A stretch of 64,000 nucleotides of DNA, from NCBI GenBank assembly GCA_011319805.1, contig SJRY01000252.1:434001-498000 (forward strand), in the 5' to 3' direction. A program made the translations under genes and the position numbers. The notes beneath the pieces were generated by a model. It did not search any database and was not told the origin of the DNA. It saw nothing but the letters and a program-made list of their open reading frames with translations. This DNA is from Macrocybe gigantea (lineage: Eukaryota; Basidiomycota; Agaricomycetes; Agaricales; Callistosporiaceae). Shown here piece after piece: positions 20,228 through 32,019 of this stretch. Every line of letters starts with the position of its first letter. The first letter of the stretch is position 1.

Positions 20228-22267
20228 CATACCATTCAATCTTGGACCTGTACACATTCGTACTCCCATGTCACGTCGTGATCCTGATCATGATCTTCTC
20301 GAGGCTGTGGATTATCTTCACATGATCCTATCATGTTGGATTTTGCACAAGTCAATGTTTCGAGTACATGCATGTGTGCGCGTTACGCGCCAATGCGATT
20401 TGACCATATTGACAGAATCAGATGCCACGTCGGACTGCCCAAGTAAACGCGCGTGCACATGGGTTACCTATCCGACTCGTGTCAGGTTTTTCCGGACCGT
20501 GTTATGTAGATTGAAGGTGTGATCTATTTTCGGCAATTTCCAACGATCTTCACAGAGTCTGCGGCTGTGATGCAAATCCGGACGAGGGTGCCTCGGCCTA
20601 GAAAGGAAATGTAGAGAACGAAAAAAAACAAACCCCGTTGGCAGGGTGGCTCGCAAGATGGAATGGAAACGAAGAGGAACAAAGCGTTGAGATGGACGTT
20701 TGCAGTGGTTCTTATGGGGTTCACGGAAAACAAAAGCGACAGCGGACGCGCATTGCCTACTGTGGACGTCGTGAGTCCAGTTGATCTTCCTGAAAGTGGA
20801 AGGTCGATTATCCGGGTTCATCATTAATCTTTAGGACTGCTGACAGACAACAAGAAGAAAAAGATATCATTCTCCTAAATCAATCTTTCCATACCACAGA
20901 TGGCGTTTCATGCACGTTCTGAAGGAATGTCTTGTCTGTATGTAGCATCTTGCTCAGCGCGGGAACGGATCCGGAAGTCGAGTTACATAACTAGATTCCT
21001 GTTATCCCCTCATGGAATCTACCACGTTGTCGCAACAAGACAACATCTCGGATTATCTCGGCGAGTCGTTGCGTGGAATATGGCGACTCGTTACCGCTTA
21101 GTTTTAGAATTCCTGCCATTGCTTCCGGGTGTCATAGAATATGGTGGCATGAACAGACTGTACGTCTCGTCGATGGCCAAGATGCCGAATGAACACGACA
21201 TAATAGGAGATTCAAAACAGAAAAAGGGTTCGTATCGCTCCTGTGCATTCCAGGGTGCGACAGTAGGCGATCATGCATGCGTGCGTCTTGCGATTTCCTG
21301 ACGGAGCAGCAGAACATCAGACCTCTCCATTGAGTGAACTGCACAGCTTGAGCGTTGCAGAGATAACGAAGATGCCCGAATCTGGCCATGATCGGGATCG
21401 AGGGCCCTGGCTTGCTCATGAGCCCGTCGGCGCGAAGATGATCCGGAACACGCCCAAAAAAATCCCTCGGACTCGTCCCAGGATTCGGCAGCGGAAAGTG
21501 CGCCTTGAGCACGTGCGGAAATTTGAAAAATCCAAGGCCCTTTCGGATTTTAGAACACGCGAAAGGCAAGGGCTGGCAGAGGCTCGCGCTGGTAGCAAGT
21601 CTTTGTACCGAACGGGCGTGTGCGTGCGTCTTCTTTTCGCTTAGTACTGCAGATTGGTCTTGGGTGAGTGGGCAACGCGAAATGGCGTCAGAATTGACAT
21701 TGTCGAAGCGCTTATCTTGAATATTGAAGATTCCATTCTATTGTTCAAAGTTCAAACTTCGGGATGCAGTATCTCGACCTATCTCGTCTCAGCCCAGATG
21801 GAATCTCATTCCTGTTATGGAATGTGCATAGTGCTAGATTGTCGGACCGAACGGCTCCGAACGTGAATATTGGAACGAGCTCATAAAAGAGCTGTTCAGA
21901 CATCGCAACTGCTTTGTGTCTGGCAAGGTGCTGGACAAGTCTGGATCTGAGATGAACGATCCGATCAGGATGAGATAAGCGATGTCTGCCGTCGCTTCGG
22001 CGCCGAAACGGAGCAACGCGGAAAGACGGAGTGTGACGCACATTTTCAGCCTTTTTTTTTTCAAAAGTGAAAAAAAATAAATATGCCCTCAAACCAGATG
22101 GCCATCGTATACTCCAGCGTCTTCTCCTCCTTCTCTTCTTCCCGGATCTATACCACGAACGCGGTAGGCCCTCTGATTTTCTATTCAGCAGGTAACTGTC
22201 TTCCATCGCCCCTTTCGGTCCACTTGCATCAACTCACCACGTTCCATTCTCGTTCAGTTGCCAAGTC
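20228..22267. other. Intergenic region of about 2 kb
   Basis: No recognisable gene was found on either strand. Several short open frames lack domain signatures, start context or introns. An A/T run lies at 22050-22080, just before the arrestin gene leader, which may hold an untranslated exon (possible donor at 22192). Confidence 0.4.
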
Positions 22268-24764
22268 ATGGCCTTCATGCTGACAAGGCCTGCATCTCCT
22301 TTACCACGCGAAGGCCCTCAAATAGGAGCGGACGCACAACATGGATCGCAGACAATGGGTTCCTCATCTTCACTTCCTGACCACGACATGGGACGAGACA
22401 AAGACCGCCCACACCTCGAAATCAATCTCGACTCGCCCTACATTTTTCTGAAAGGATTGGGCACCGATGTCGAGCCAGCAGTCCTTTCAGGACATGTCGC
22501 GTTGCACCTCACGGAGCCGACAACTCTAAAAGAGATCACCCTGCAGTTCAGGGGAAAGGCTCGACTGCCTTCGGCTTCACCAGAGCCGTATGTACTAACG
22601 GGTTTAAATTCACAGCGTTTCAGTGCTAATGTGCGTCTTTGCATCCAGCGTGTCGTTAAACGGTTCACACCTAACATATGTCGTCTGCTCGCATGACTGG
22701 TCGTTTCTTGAAGGCGAAAAAGGAGTCAGACACACCCTGAAAGCAGGTCACCACATATTTCCCTTCCAACTTCGTCTTGGGGGCTCCCTGCCCTCCAGCA
22801 TCACATCTGCCGCGCATGGCGGTGCATCCATATCATACAAATTGCGTGCACAAGCCGTGAGGACAGGCCTCAGCACCACATTGCAAGCCATTCTTTCCGT
22901 ACCCATCATTCGATCCTTTGCTCCAGAGGCCCTCGAGTACCAGCAGTCGCTTGAGATTGAAAACACGTGGCCAGAGAAGATTATGTACTCCATCATGATT
23001 CCGCACAAGGCTTGGGCGGCGGGTGACAGAGTGACCGCTCTTGTTAAATTTTCTCCTCTGCTCAAGGGTGTCTCTGTCCAGAGTGTCACCTTATCCATAC
23101 AGGAGCAGACAAAGTTATACTCCCGCCTGGGACCGCAAGAGCAGATCCGAATCATCGCATCGAGCAAGTACGACACCATCGCTGGGAAGGCGGCCCCGGT
23201 GGAGCAATCTGGTCATGCGCACCACACATCTATAAATGGTCCAACGAGTTCTTCTCAAGCGAGCGGCAGGAGTCATTTTTCTTTCCCACCTCTTCCAACG
23301 TCCGGCGCCTCCACCCCGCCTGCGGAGCCGGAGCCGTCAACATTTGTCGAGGATGAAACCTTGGATTTGGAAGGCAGATGCATGGACGTCGTCGCTTTTC
23401 TCGATATCGACATTCCCGTAACAGCCACTCCAACACACAATCTGGAGCCTATAAACGTCTCGCACCGAGTACGTTGGAGCATACTGATCAAGAACCCGGA
23501 TGACCACACGTCCGAGCTGCGGTGTTCCTTGCCTCTGCACATTCTAGATCCGCACTTGCTAGAAGAAGCAAGATCCCTTACGGCGGCGACACGGCGTCTA
23601 CTCTTTGGCTTGGACGAAGTCCCGCCCGAGGAAGACGAGGACGCACAGCTGCCCAGCTACAAGTCCCACGTGCATGACAGGGTCGCAAATATGTACCTTC
23701 CAGATTCTGCAACCATGCGAGTCACGAATCCCTGGATCGCCCAGCGAACGAGTCCGACGTATTTCCCAGACGGTCGACCTCCCAGCCTTTGGCCTGTCTC
23801 ACAGTCGGGCCACTCCTCACCACTCGAAGCACACGTGTACTCGCAACTCCCTCATGCCCCCGGTCCAGGGAGGAACGCGACGTTAGACTGGGTCAACTCG
23901 GAACTGCTGCTTTCGCTCTCCGAGATGCCTCCCCCGCCGCTGAGCCGCCAGTCGCTGCAGTGTCACCGCCACGTCGACGATGACGTTCCGACGGGCAGTG
24001 GAGGCTCCGACTCGGGCAGCCGTCCATCCAGCCGGCGGGCGAGCCGCATTATCAGCCACCTATCTAGCCGTGGGACGAGCCCAGAGCGGCTGCAGCTGCA
24101 TGGCAACGGATCGTCTGGCGCCGACACCCCCGCGTCCTCGTCCTCGTCTACGCTGTCCTCCATCCAGACGCCCTCGACGGCCTCGTCGCACGAGACGTAC
24201 GTGCACAGCAGCCACGCGAGCCGGAACGTGCACAGCCTGCTGAACGCGTCGATGAAGCCCTTCTCGTCGCTCGTGCACCCGCACTGGCCGCGCTCGTCCA
24301 ACCTCCAGCCGTGCTCGTCACAGCCGGACCTGCAGCAGCTGCGCCCCTCTCAGGGCGGCAGCGGCGTCACGCGCACGCCTGCGTCGATCTTGCTTCCGAT
24401 GCCGGACCCCACTTCAGGCACGGGGCTGCTGCATCGCGCGTTCACGGAGGTGCCGGACTACTCGATCGCCTCGCGCGGGTTCTTGGGTGGCGTCACGCCG
24501 CTGTCGAGCATGCAAGGCTTGCCGTCCTACGACGAGATTGTCGTGCAGCAGCGCGAGGAAGAGGAGTGCGGGAATGAGCGGGAGCTTCTCGCTCAAGAGC
24601 CGCCGGAGCGCTCGTCGATGACGTCCCCGCTGCGGAGCAGTCAGCGCACGCAGAGCGATTCGGACCTCACGTCGAAGTTTGGAAGGCTGAGCATGACGCC
24701 AAGACAGCCAGGCATGCAGCAGCGACCAAACGCGGCAGCGTCGTCTTCCCAAGATTCTTCATAG
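22268..24764 (+). CDS. Alpha-arrestin-like protein (ubiquitin-ligase adaptor)
   Basis: Two exons (22268-22587, 22649-24764) with one 61-nt intron; 2436 nt, 811 aa. The N-terminal arrestin fold starts near residue 50 (HLEINLDSPYIFLKG, LSGHVALHLTEPTTLKEITL, FRGKARL) and continues with GVRHTLKAGHHIFPFQLRL, GGASISYKLRA and WPEKIMYSIMIPHKAW. The C-terminal arrestin domain follows (ITALVKFSPLLKGVSVQSVTL-like strand, then VSHRVRWSILIKN). The last 400 residues are Ser/Pro-rich and disordered. LPxY motifs at about residue 440 (LPSYKSH) and 730 (LPSYDEIV) could bind WW domains of an Rsp5-type HECT ligase. Fungal relatives recruit that ligase to plasma-membrane transporters or act in pH sensing. Codon use in the 3' third is strongly GC-rich. 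Confidence 0.88.
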
Positions 24765-25339
24765 CACGCCTGGCCATCACACCTCGCCTTGTTAGCTTCT
24801 TTTTCGGCCTCAACTCACTACCACCACCTTCTCATTTGTACATTCCGCTCATCGACGACATTCTAATCGCATTTTCACATCTATTCAGTTCTTGAACACG
24901 ATTTACGATACACACGATCTCTCCTCTATTCTCCTTGGTTTTGGCTTGCTTCATATTGGTACTACTGTTAGATTAGTTGCCATCTTATAGATACAAATGC
25001 TCTGCATGTCTTGCTTTCTTTTACGGTAACTTTTATTGGGAATTTCACAACCAGAGGATCTCGGGACAGTTTAAAATGTAAACACTATCAATACCTACCT
25101 TATTCAAGAAACGTGTTTCAAATTGTGCAGAATATCGATCCATCCATAGTAACCAACAAATCCATAATAACGTAGATTCGTCTACATAGCATGATTTAAA
25201 AAAAAAAGTAGCATCGCAGAAGAACAACACCGCTGCTCTACATGTCAAAGATAACCAATTCCCCCTAATATACAACCGCTCTGTCCAACAGATCGCCGAA
25301 AATCGCCCGAGTACGAAAGGTTGCACAAACAGGAGACGT
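24765..25339. other. Intergenic, convergent 3' ends
   Basis: About 575 bp between the arrestin stop and the CCP1 stop. AT-rich, no gene seen. It must contain both terminators; no specific poly(A) signal is claimed. Confidence 0.5.
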
Positions 25340-27151
25340 TTATTGCTTCTTCTCTGCTTGTTTCTCCTCCTTTTGTTCGTCAATCGTCTTCATGTTCCAT
25401 GGCTCCTGGGTCGTGAACTGCTCAGCAGGGACACCAAGTTCGAAAAGGCGAGAGACGGCAGAGGCGAAACTGGTTCGGTGCAAGACTAAAGTCAGATTCT
25501 CTGTCGTGGGTGCACGATAGGCTCGTGTGCTTACTCCTTGAAGAAGAGATCGTTGTTGTCTGCGTAGGCTTTGGCGTACTTTTTGAAGCTCTTGTCTTGT
25601 GTGAGGACGTAATCGGTGCTGTGTCACAGATGAGCATTTTGTCACCAAGCAAGCGAATGGTGTGACACGCACGGCAACATCATAAGAGATCTTGTTGTCT
25701 TATCCTCCAACTGCTTGGGCCCGTCCCATTTCTTCCAGACCCACCTACAACAAATATGACGTCAGAGACTCATCTAAAAATAGACAGAGGGCGAGACAAG
25801 CCTTTCGTCAAAGAGGAGCTTGAAATAATCGTTGGTAAGCGTGGTCGGTGAGAACGTCCAAGGTCCATCAAATCCAGACCTTTAAACCAGACGTAAGAAA
25901 TGACGAAACCAAGAACCAGTGACAAAAACAAAGCCTACCTATCCTTGTGGCATCGTCCGAGAGCATGTGCGCCTGAGAGAGCTACAATCTCTTGGTCATT
26001 GAAGCTACAAAAAAATTCGAACCAGGCTTTATTAGGGCGAAACGAGAAATGTTTGCGTACCCCATGCGGTAGAAAATCTGCCAGTCGCCTTTTGTTAGTT
26101 TAATGGCTATGACAAGTACAAGGGCCTTACGTTTCTCAAATGATCGGCGCCTTGCGCAGCGTCAGGCAGACGTCCATCAGGCGTGGCTTGTGCGGCAACG
26201 CCATCAATCCTTCCTGGGCGCCACGGAATCTTGGGTCCTGCCATTTCCTAATGGGCATAGATAGGAATGGGACGAAAACGGGTGACATTCACGATGTCAG
26301 GACATTCCGATAAAGCACAAGAACCGGGGAATTTCGAACCTGAATGGCAGCGACGCCTCCGAGCGTCCACAAGTCGCCATAGCTGATCCAGTCATACTGC
26401 TTCTTGATCTTCTCCATGAGGTCCCGGGCGATTTGCAAGCCATTGTTCGCGCTGTGAAGAGACTCGGGTGCGAAGCGCATCGTAGCATAGTTGCTGAAAA
26501 TACCGTGATGAGAGGCGGTGAGCTCTGAATCGATCCACGGGATAAGACAGGAACCGAGTAGACGTACCTTCCGCCGGTCTTGCTCTCCTTATCGTACGTA
26601 CCAGAGGAGTGCCAGGCAAGTCGGAGAATGATGGGGCCATAGGAGCCGTCTTCGAAGAGAGAGAAAAAGGTTATGCACGATATTACCACGACCGGCGAGA
26701 GCTACTCCTCACCATCGTAGTCTCCTGCTTCATCAAACATCTCCGCAATGCTATTGTATACCTAGGTATCAATGCAAACGTCATTTTAGCAAACTCGCTT
26801 CCTATCAAAAAAGAAAAAAAAAAACTAGAACAGAAAGAAAGAAAATTCGGTGACGCACCTTTTGGTAGTCATCCTTGGTGGGCTTGAAGGGCGTCTTTGC
26901 CCTGACAGCCTGCAGACCTGACTTTGCGGCGGTCGCAGCCTCGTCAGAAGTGTAAAAGTAGTATGCAATGCCACCGATGGCTACGGCAGCTCCTAAACCC
27001 AGATAAAGGTTGGTGTTGCTAGACTTGGCCTGGGAGGGTGGGGCGGGGCAGTGGTGAACCTTCGGAAAGACGCCCGGTAGATCTGGGCCCTCGGAATCGC
27101 GCCAGAGAAAGCGGCCTTCCGGAGGGGAGCACGAAAGACGGAGAACGACAT
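25340..27151 (-). CDS. CCP1: Cytochrome c peroxidase, mitochondrial (one-base frameshift near the start)
   Basis: Haem peroxidase that reduces hydrogen peroxide with electrons from cytochrome c in the intermembrane space. Eleven exons from 27151 to 25340; the N-terminal [15 protein letters not shown]... is Arg/Ser-rich and targets mitochondria, followed by a hydrophobic sorting helix ([19 protein letters not shown]). Catalytic parts are present: distal [12 protein letters not shown] (Arg, Trp, His), proximal [12 protein letters not shown] (His ligand), and [17 protein letters not shown] with the CCP-type Trp. Exons sum to 1142 nt: one base is missing in the G4CG4 run at 27039-27049, between the presequence and SQAKSSNTN. 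With it the protein would be 380 aa, the family size. Exon 6 is 17 nt. The intron at 25745-25801 uses a GC donor. Confidence 0.93.
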
Positions 27152-28310
27152 GCTTGCAGCAGGCCTTTTCGACGATGCGGGGGGAGACGAGTACGAGTGA
27201 GTAACGAGGATAGAGGTTATTGTCTGTGGATAAGGGGACGCAAAGCGGAGTCTCAGAAAGGTCTAGAAATATTTGAAAATGCCGACGCGGGCGGTTACTG
27301 CATTTATTAATCAATCACGTTACACACGCATTTTGCAATTGATCCCGCGTGATGACGATGTTGTCTGCCATGCTTTTACTCTGCCCCGTTTCTGTCGCCG
27401 AGTAGTTTGGCTAGCGTTCGTCCAGATACTCTCAACGGAGGAGGAAGATTGCAAGTGGTCCGGATGTGCGACGCGTTCCGTTGATCTAATCTGTCGTGGA
27501 GTATTCAGTTCTGAATTATATGTCTTCCTTTTTCCCAGATCGCTCATCACATGAGCTCTCTCGTGATGCTGACGCGGCTACCAAGTCACCAAGCGCTCTA
27601 TCCCCACTAGGCAGCGAAGAGGGTTCGTTTTACAGACGTTAAGCCGTACATTACTACATGTGTAAGAGAAGGCCGCCATCCTTCGAATCTTGCAAAATGG
27701 CGTGGAGTCTATGAAGGACTAAAATAAGAACCCCTTCTCCCAGGAAGAGGGAGCACCAAGGCAGAAGGCCAGAGGCAGAATCAGCCTAGTACTGCGGCGG
27801 CGAGGACCTACCGTTCATAGCACCAGACCGTATCCCGCAGCACGATTGGCAAGAACGACTTGGAGCTCATAACCTGTTATCCCAACAGGTTATGGGCCCC
27901 GAGTCGATATGCGAAATTCAATGGTTCGACATGTTGCCGATGGTTGTGGTGGTCAGGAGGAAAAGCGTTTAACCTGCGAGAGGCTTCTTTTATACCCTGT
28001 TGAAATTCCGTTGACATAATATTCCATCCTCCCCCCAATGATGTCATCGCAACAATACAAACATTTCATTGTCCAGAGGCCCTTACTATCTACATGTGCA
28101 ACTACTAGCGCTACTACAGATACAGATGAGCAAAGCAAGCATCAAGTCCGAGTATGTCAGAATATCTATTTTTCTTTTTTCTTTTTTTGACTGTTGCGTC
28201 TTTTCACGATTTTTTTTTGAGTTTTTGTTGTTTTGAAGTGCGTAGCGTCCGAGTCGCGAAGCAAGAGCAAAGAGAGAAAGTGCAAAGGCAAATCATTCGT
28301 AAACATTTCG
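27152..28310. other. Intergenic region with a perfect hairpin
   Basis: About 1.16 kb upstream of CCP1 and downstream of the gene at 28311. No supported gene. A perfect 11-bp stem with a 5-nt loop lies at 27868-27894. T-rich runs at 28165-28220 probably belong to the 3' region of the next gene. Confidence 0.45.
27868..27894. repeat. Perfect hairpin, 11-bp stem
   Basis: CATAACCTGTT, loop ATCCC, AACAGGTTATG. It does not fold into a tRNA with its surroundings: no B-box or acceptor stem was found. Role unknown. Confidence 0.5.
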
Positions 28311-29951
28311 TTAGAGCGCGGGGCCAGATTTTGTTGATTTCGACGCCTTGGTGAACAACCGTGGACTTGCCTTGAGGCTCTTGAACCCAACACGAATGCC
28401 AGACCATAGTTTCGCAAACCTCGAAATTGAAGCCTGCGTTGGAGTCTTGTCATCGTCGTCGTCGCCGTTACCGCTGTGCTTGACCATCCCCCGCTTCCTC
28501 GCCGATACCCCCGGGAACAGATGCCCAAAGCTCCAGAACTTGACTGGAGCCGGCCGAGGAATCCCGGTCTGCCTTTGCTGCTCTGCATCGGTGTCGCGAG
28601 GTTCCTCGAGGATCGGTCCGCTGGAGCTAGAAAGGGGTTCAGAGCGAGACACGAGGCAAGCACTCACCGAGAAAGACATGGAGTCCCCGGGGGTTGGAGT
28701 AAGCGGACGCGGAGGTAGGCCTGAGGTCGTCGCGAATACGGTACCAGCGCCAGGGAGCGAAGGGCAAGGTCCATAGAAATAGTACTCGGGTTCTTGTGAA
28801 CTGCGTACAACATGCCCGGCTGGGGCGACCTGGTCGTCGTCGTCTTCGTCGTCACCGATGACGAACACTGGCACAAAGTGAACCGCCGCAGTATCGGACC
28901 GTCCAGGGCCAGCCACCGAGCCAAGCGCTGAGGGGAGACCGACGCCGACACCAGACTCAAACTCCGGCCGAAGGCGGAGCGGACCATCCTGCGCACCGAA
29001 GTCAAATGCGTCCTCGATCGGGGACTCCGACCTTGCGGCCGAGTCACCTTCACTGACTTCGTCCGCAACGGGAGAAGAGGAAACGATCGAGGCTGCAGAT
29101 GGCTCGATAGGCACAGGCGACCCGAGTCCGAGTGTAACAGGAGCCCCAGTGAGGGAGCCCCCGCCAGCCGACGTCGAGCTCGGGTCGCCGCAGGAGGTTC
29201 GCTCCTCCAACTGCCGTATGAAATTGTCCTGTTCGGAAAAGGTCATCCGACTCACCGCCTGGTTGATGGCCGCAGACATGAGTGGATTGGATGAAAAGAC
29301 GGCGAGCGTGCTAGATTGAGACGATCGGAGGACGACGAAGTCGCCGAAGCGGCGCGCGTCGACACCAACAGCGGACATGTTCGCATTCAACGACGCTGCA
29401 GTAGGCAGACCGAGAGGCGTCCCAAAATTAGGGGGTTTGGTCCCAAGATGAGGGGTTCGAGCAGGCACAGAAAAGGCGAAGGAAGCGAGATAGGGGGACG
29501 GGAAGGAAACAGGCAGGTCGTCACTCCATGCCGGAGAAGAATACTGAGATGGAGGTGTGCCTCCAAAAGAACTTCCAAGTATGTCGCTGTCAGCATCGGA
29601 GTTGTCGCTGGCTTCGGCAAGTCCGTTGGTGACGGATCCTACAATCAGTGTCATATTCAGGCCCAGCCCAACTCCTTCGGCAATGGGTGATATGACCGCC
29701 AACTCGGATGCCACCTCTTCAGAGCTGGCATTGCCCAGCCGGGAGACAGAATTGGAGGAGGAAGAGGATTGGACGCGCTGAAACACGTGGCCGTGTAGCT
29801 CATTAACATTATGGCAAGTGTTACCACTTACCCTCTCCTGCCCCAACACGTCGGCGAGATCCAGGGAATCCATACCTGGAGTAAGTATTCCTAGACCGCG
29901 GTGCCTGAACAAGGCCTTTGGAATGGATTGATATGTAGGTTGGAAAGACAT
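28311..29951 (-). CDS. Unknown basidiomycete protein, family member A
   Basis: Two exons (29951-29832, 29777-28311) with a 54-nt GT-AG intron encode 528 aa. Function not recognised. The N-terminus has the signature FRHRGLGILTPGMDSLDLAD. The middle is Ser/Pro/Thr-rich with VGLGLNMTLIVGSVTNGLAE; later parts are low complexity and acidic (DDEDDDD). The end is basic with SISRFAKLWSGIRVGFKSLKASPRLF, possibly an amphipathic helix. No signal peptide or membrane span. A paralogue at 63508 shares the first exon length (120 nt), intron position, these motifs and the promoter element. A Ngaro element sits about 265 bp upstream. Confidence 0.75.
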   Translation of the reverse strand: MSFQPTYQSIPKALFRHRGLGILTPGMDSLDLADVLGQERVSGNTCHNVNELHGHVFQRVQSSSSSNSVSRLGNASSEEVASELAVISPIAEGVGLGLNMTLIVGSVTNGLAEASDNSDADSDILGSSFGGTPPSQYSSPAWSDDLPVSFPSPYLASFAFSVPARTPHLGTKPPNFGTPLGLPTAASLNANMSAVGVDARRFGDFVVLRSSQSSTLAVFSSNPLMSAAINQAVSRMTFSEQDNFIRQLEERTSCGDPSSTSAGGGSLTGAPVTLGLGSPVPIEPSAASIVSSSPVADEVSEGDSAARSESPIEDAFDFGAQDGPLRLRPEFESGVGVGLPSALGSVAGPGRSDTAAVHFVPVFVIGDDEDDDDQVAPAGHVVRSSQEPEYYFYGPCPSLPGAGTVFATTSGLPPRPLTPTPGDSMSFSVSACLVSRSEPLSSSSGPILEEPRDTDAEQQRQTGIPRPAPVKFWSFGHLFPGVSARKRGMVKHSGNGDDDDDKTPTQASISRFAKLWSGIRVGFKSLKASPRLFTKASKSTKSGPAL

Positions 29952-30056
29952 CTGTGTGCAGAATGAGAGGTTTTTTTTATTACAAGGTAGATTGTATAAT
30001 GATAGAGATGATGTTGGAATGCAGCAGAGAGTGGTTATGGCGGGACGAAGGATCGC

Positions 30057-30069
30057 CTCGCATTTTTAT
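30057..30069 (-). promoter_or_regulatory. Conserved TATA element of family member A
   Basis: The minus strand reads ATAAAAATGCGAG, preceded by GT to make GTATAAAAATGCGAG. The same 13-mer stands at 63390-63402 before the paralogue, in both cases 106 bp from the ATG. Confidence 0.65.
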
Positions 30070-30216
30070 ACTATGAATAGGGATTCGTTGAAGAACGGAC
30101 TGGCGGGGCGTGAAATGAGTCGCCCAAGATGTAGTCTAGAAAGGAGAGAGCGACAGTCAACGCGTTACCAGATTTGCACGTGATTATCACGCCACCGTGT
30201 CAGTCACGCCGTTAGT

Positions 30217-30658
30217 TCGAAGTAAAGGTGAGTAAACGAGCTTTTTCGGAGGCCTCTGAGCCTCGAAAGTCACACATTCTCATCTGGCTACGCCAGAAAA
30301 GTCGGCCGCGCCGCACTCGTTCGCCCCTGGCTGCACCAAAAGCCAGCCGCACCGCACTTCAGTCTCGATTTCGCCTACACGCACCTCGCCACACTCCTTT
30401 TCCATGTGCATGCTCTAGATCTCATCTGTCACCCGCCGACGTGCATCTCGGCGGCCTCGCCACTCTCCTCTTTGCCCGTGTCTGACTTATCAGTCTCCTC
30501 TTCACATTGCTCGTACGTCACACTTGTCATCTCTTCATCGTCGTCTCTATAGGGTGCTATTGATCTAGCAGATGCCCCATAAAGAACGCCCCGACGATTA
30601 GGAGCGGACAAGTTTTCCTTCGACTCCCACCCGTGAACTCAAGCTTCTCTTTTCGCGA
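30217..30658 (+). repeat. Split direct repeat A1
   Basis: 442 bp, TCGAAGTAAAGGTGAG to TTTTCGCGA, same as 34991-35432 except about five transitions. It contains small inverted pieces such as GGAGGCCTC and CTGGCTACGCCAG. Confidence 0.9.
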
Positions 30659-30689
30659 AACTGTCTACAACATCTACAATCTCATACTC

Positions 30690-31916
30690 ATGGCTGGCAA
30701 TGTACCCACTGGAATCGAACGTAGCTCGCCTTCACCTTTTGAAGAGACCGGGACTTTGGCCAAGGCGTGCCAGGACATCGTCGATGCCGGCGTCAGGAAC
30801 AACTCGCTGGCAGGGACCATCTTGGATCAACTCAAGGAGGCTGGGGCTTCCCCCGACATTGCTCGCGAATATGTCGAGCAACTCAAGGAGCGGCTTGCGC
30901 AGCGTGGAGGAGAGACTAATCCGGAAGCCGAAGAAGACGTTGAAGGCGCCGGAGGCACGGACAAACGAGAAGTGGCTGCTCGGCTCATCGACAATGTGGC
31001 CTGGGCCGTTCTCCGTGAACAGTTCGGAGGACCTGATCTCGGGGACACTGGGGTTGACAAGGACCAATTCCTCCACGGATTGGACGAGATCTTCAAGGCT
31101 CGGGAGAACAAGGATACTCTCCCCGAATCTGTGCTTGCCGTCGCCCCTCATCTTGCCAAGTTGGTCTCCCGCAGTTCTTCCGACCCTCATCTCGCTTGGA
31201 CCCTGGAGCTCCGCCGCGCCTACAATAAGTCGGAGTATGTCCGCGAAGCGGTCGTTTCAAAGATGCAAAACTCCGTCATTCTCGAGCCTCTTCCGGAAAG
31301 CATCTGGAAGCTCATTGTTCAGGACAAGTACGTCGACTTTTCGAAACTCTTCGCTAAACTCGACAGAGGCTATGACCTCAAGGACAAGGCGACTCCTTTT
31401 GTGCCGGGTTTCCAGCTCATTCGCGAGGGGCAGCTCACCTCTAAGCAAGCAATCCAGACCGAGGCGGAATGGCTCCGCGTGTTTGACGCCTGGATGGCCA
31501 GGGTGGTTAAGCTCTATACCCATCGCGACGAGGAACTTGGAGTTTACCGACGGGTGGTGCAGCAGCTTTTCTGGCGTTGCGCAGGGAAGCCGCATGTCGC
31601 CATCAAGTTCGACGAGGAAATCAGGGAAAATTATGCAAAGTCTGCTTTTCGGCTTGATGACAGCTCATATCATCAGATTCCCATGTTCGGACAAATCGCC
31701 GATAGCAGCGATCAAGGACAGATTGGGCAGAGAAAAATGGGAACGAAGAGACCGCGAGGAGAAACATCGTGCAAGAACTGGAATGAGGGGAAATGCACGG
31801 ATCCTTGCCCGTATGGGTGCAAGCATTCTTGCTGGATCTGTGGCGAGCAACACCGAGCCAAGGACGTCGAGCGCTGCAATACTAGATTCCAAGGAAAGAG
31901 GGCTGGAGGAAACTGA
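30690..31916 (+). CDS. Ngaro element gag-like protein
   Basis: The first ATG in the frame is at 30690 (MAGNVPTGIE), giving 408 aa. Helical N-terminal two thirds (acidic, Leu-rich, e.g. REYVEQLKERLAQRGGE) precede a C-terminal Cys/His region: CKNWNEGKCTDPCPYGC, then KHSCWICGEQHRAKDVERC. This resembles a CCCH-like finger followed by a CCHC knuckle, as in other fungal tyrosine-recombinase elements. It is the likely nucleic-acid-binding structural protein of the element. The A1 repeat ends 31 bp before the start. Confidence 0.75.
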   Translation: MAGNVPTGIERSSPSPFEETGTLAKACQDIVDAGVRNNSLAGTILDQLKEAGASPDIAREYVEQLKERLAQRGGETNPEAEEDVEGAGGTDKREVAARLIDNVAWAVLREQFGGPDLGDTGVDKDQFLHGLDEIFKARENKDTLPESVLAVAPHLAKLVSRSSSDPHLAWTLELRRAYNKSEYVREAVVSKMQNSVILEPLPESIWKLIVQDKYVDFSKLFAKLDRGYDLKDKATPFVPGFQLIREGQLTSKQAIQTEAEWLRVFDAWMARVVKLYTHRDEELGVYRRVVQQLFWRCAGKPHVAIKFDEEIRENYAKSAFRLDDSSYHQIPMFGQIADSSDQGQIGQRKMGTKRPRGETSCKNWNEGKCTDPCPYGCKHSCWICGEQHRAKDVERCNTRFQGKRAGGN

Positions 31917-32019
31917 GCGAATGCACGCGAGAATAGCAGAGGCCGTGAAAGGTCCGGTATCTATTCGGGGAATTGAGAAACGGAAAGCGGAGGGTGATAT
32001 TGGGGGCCCTCGGTATTGA

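Noticed and set aside
20468..21650. Open frames of 100-145 residues between S1P lyase and arrestin
   Set aside because: Composition and context show no family motif, no splice-linked continuation and overlap on both strands.
27840..27930. Possible tRNA around the hairpin (CATAA loop-like sequence)
   Set aside because: No acceptor stem, no T-loop B-box and no D-arm could be placed.
30429..30611. Minus-strand 60-residue frame in A1, repeated in A2
   Set aside because: Duplicate arises from the direct repeats; no coding signature beyond repeat conservation.
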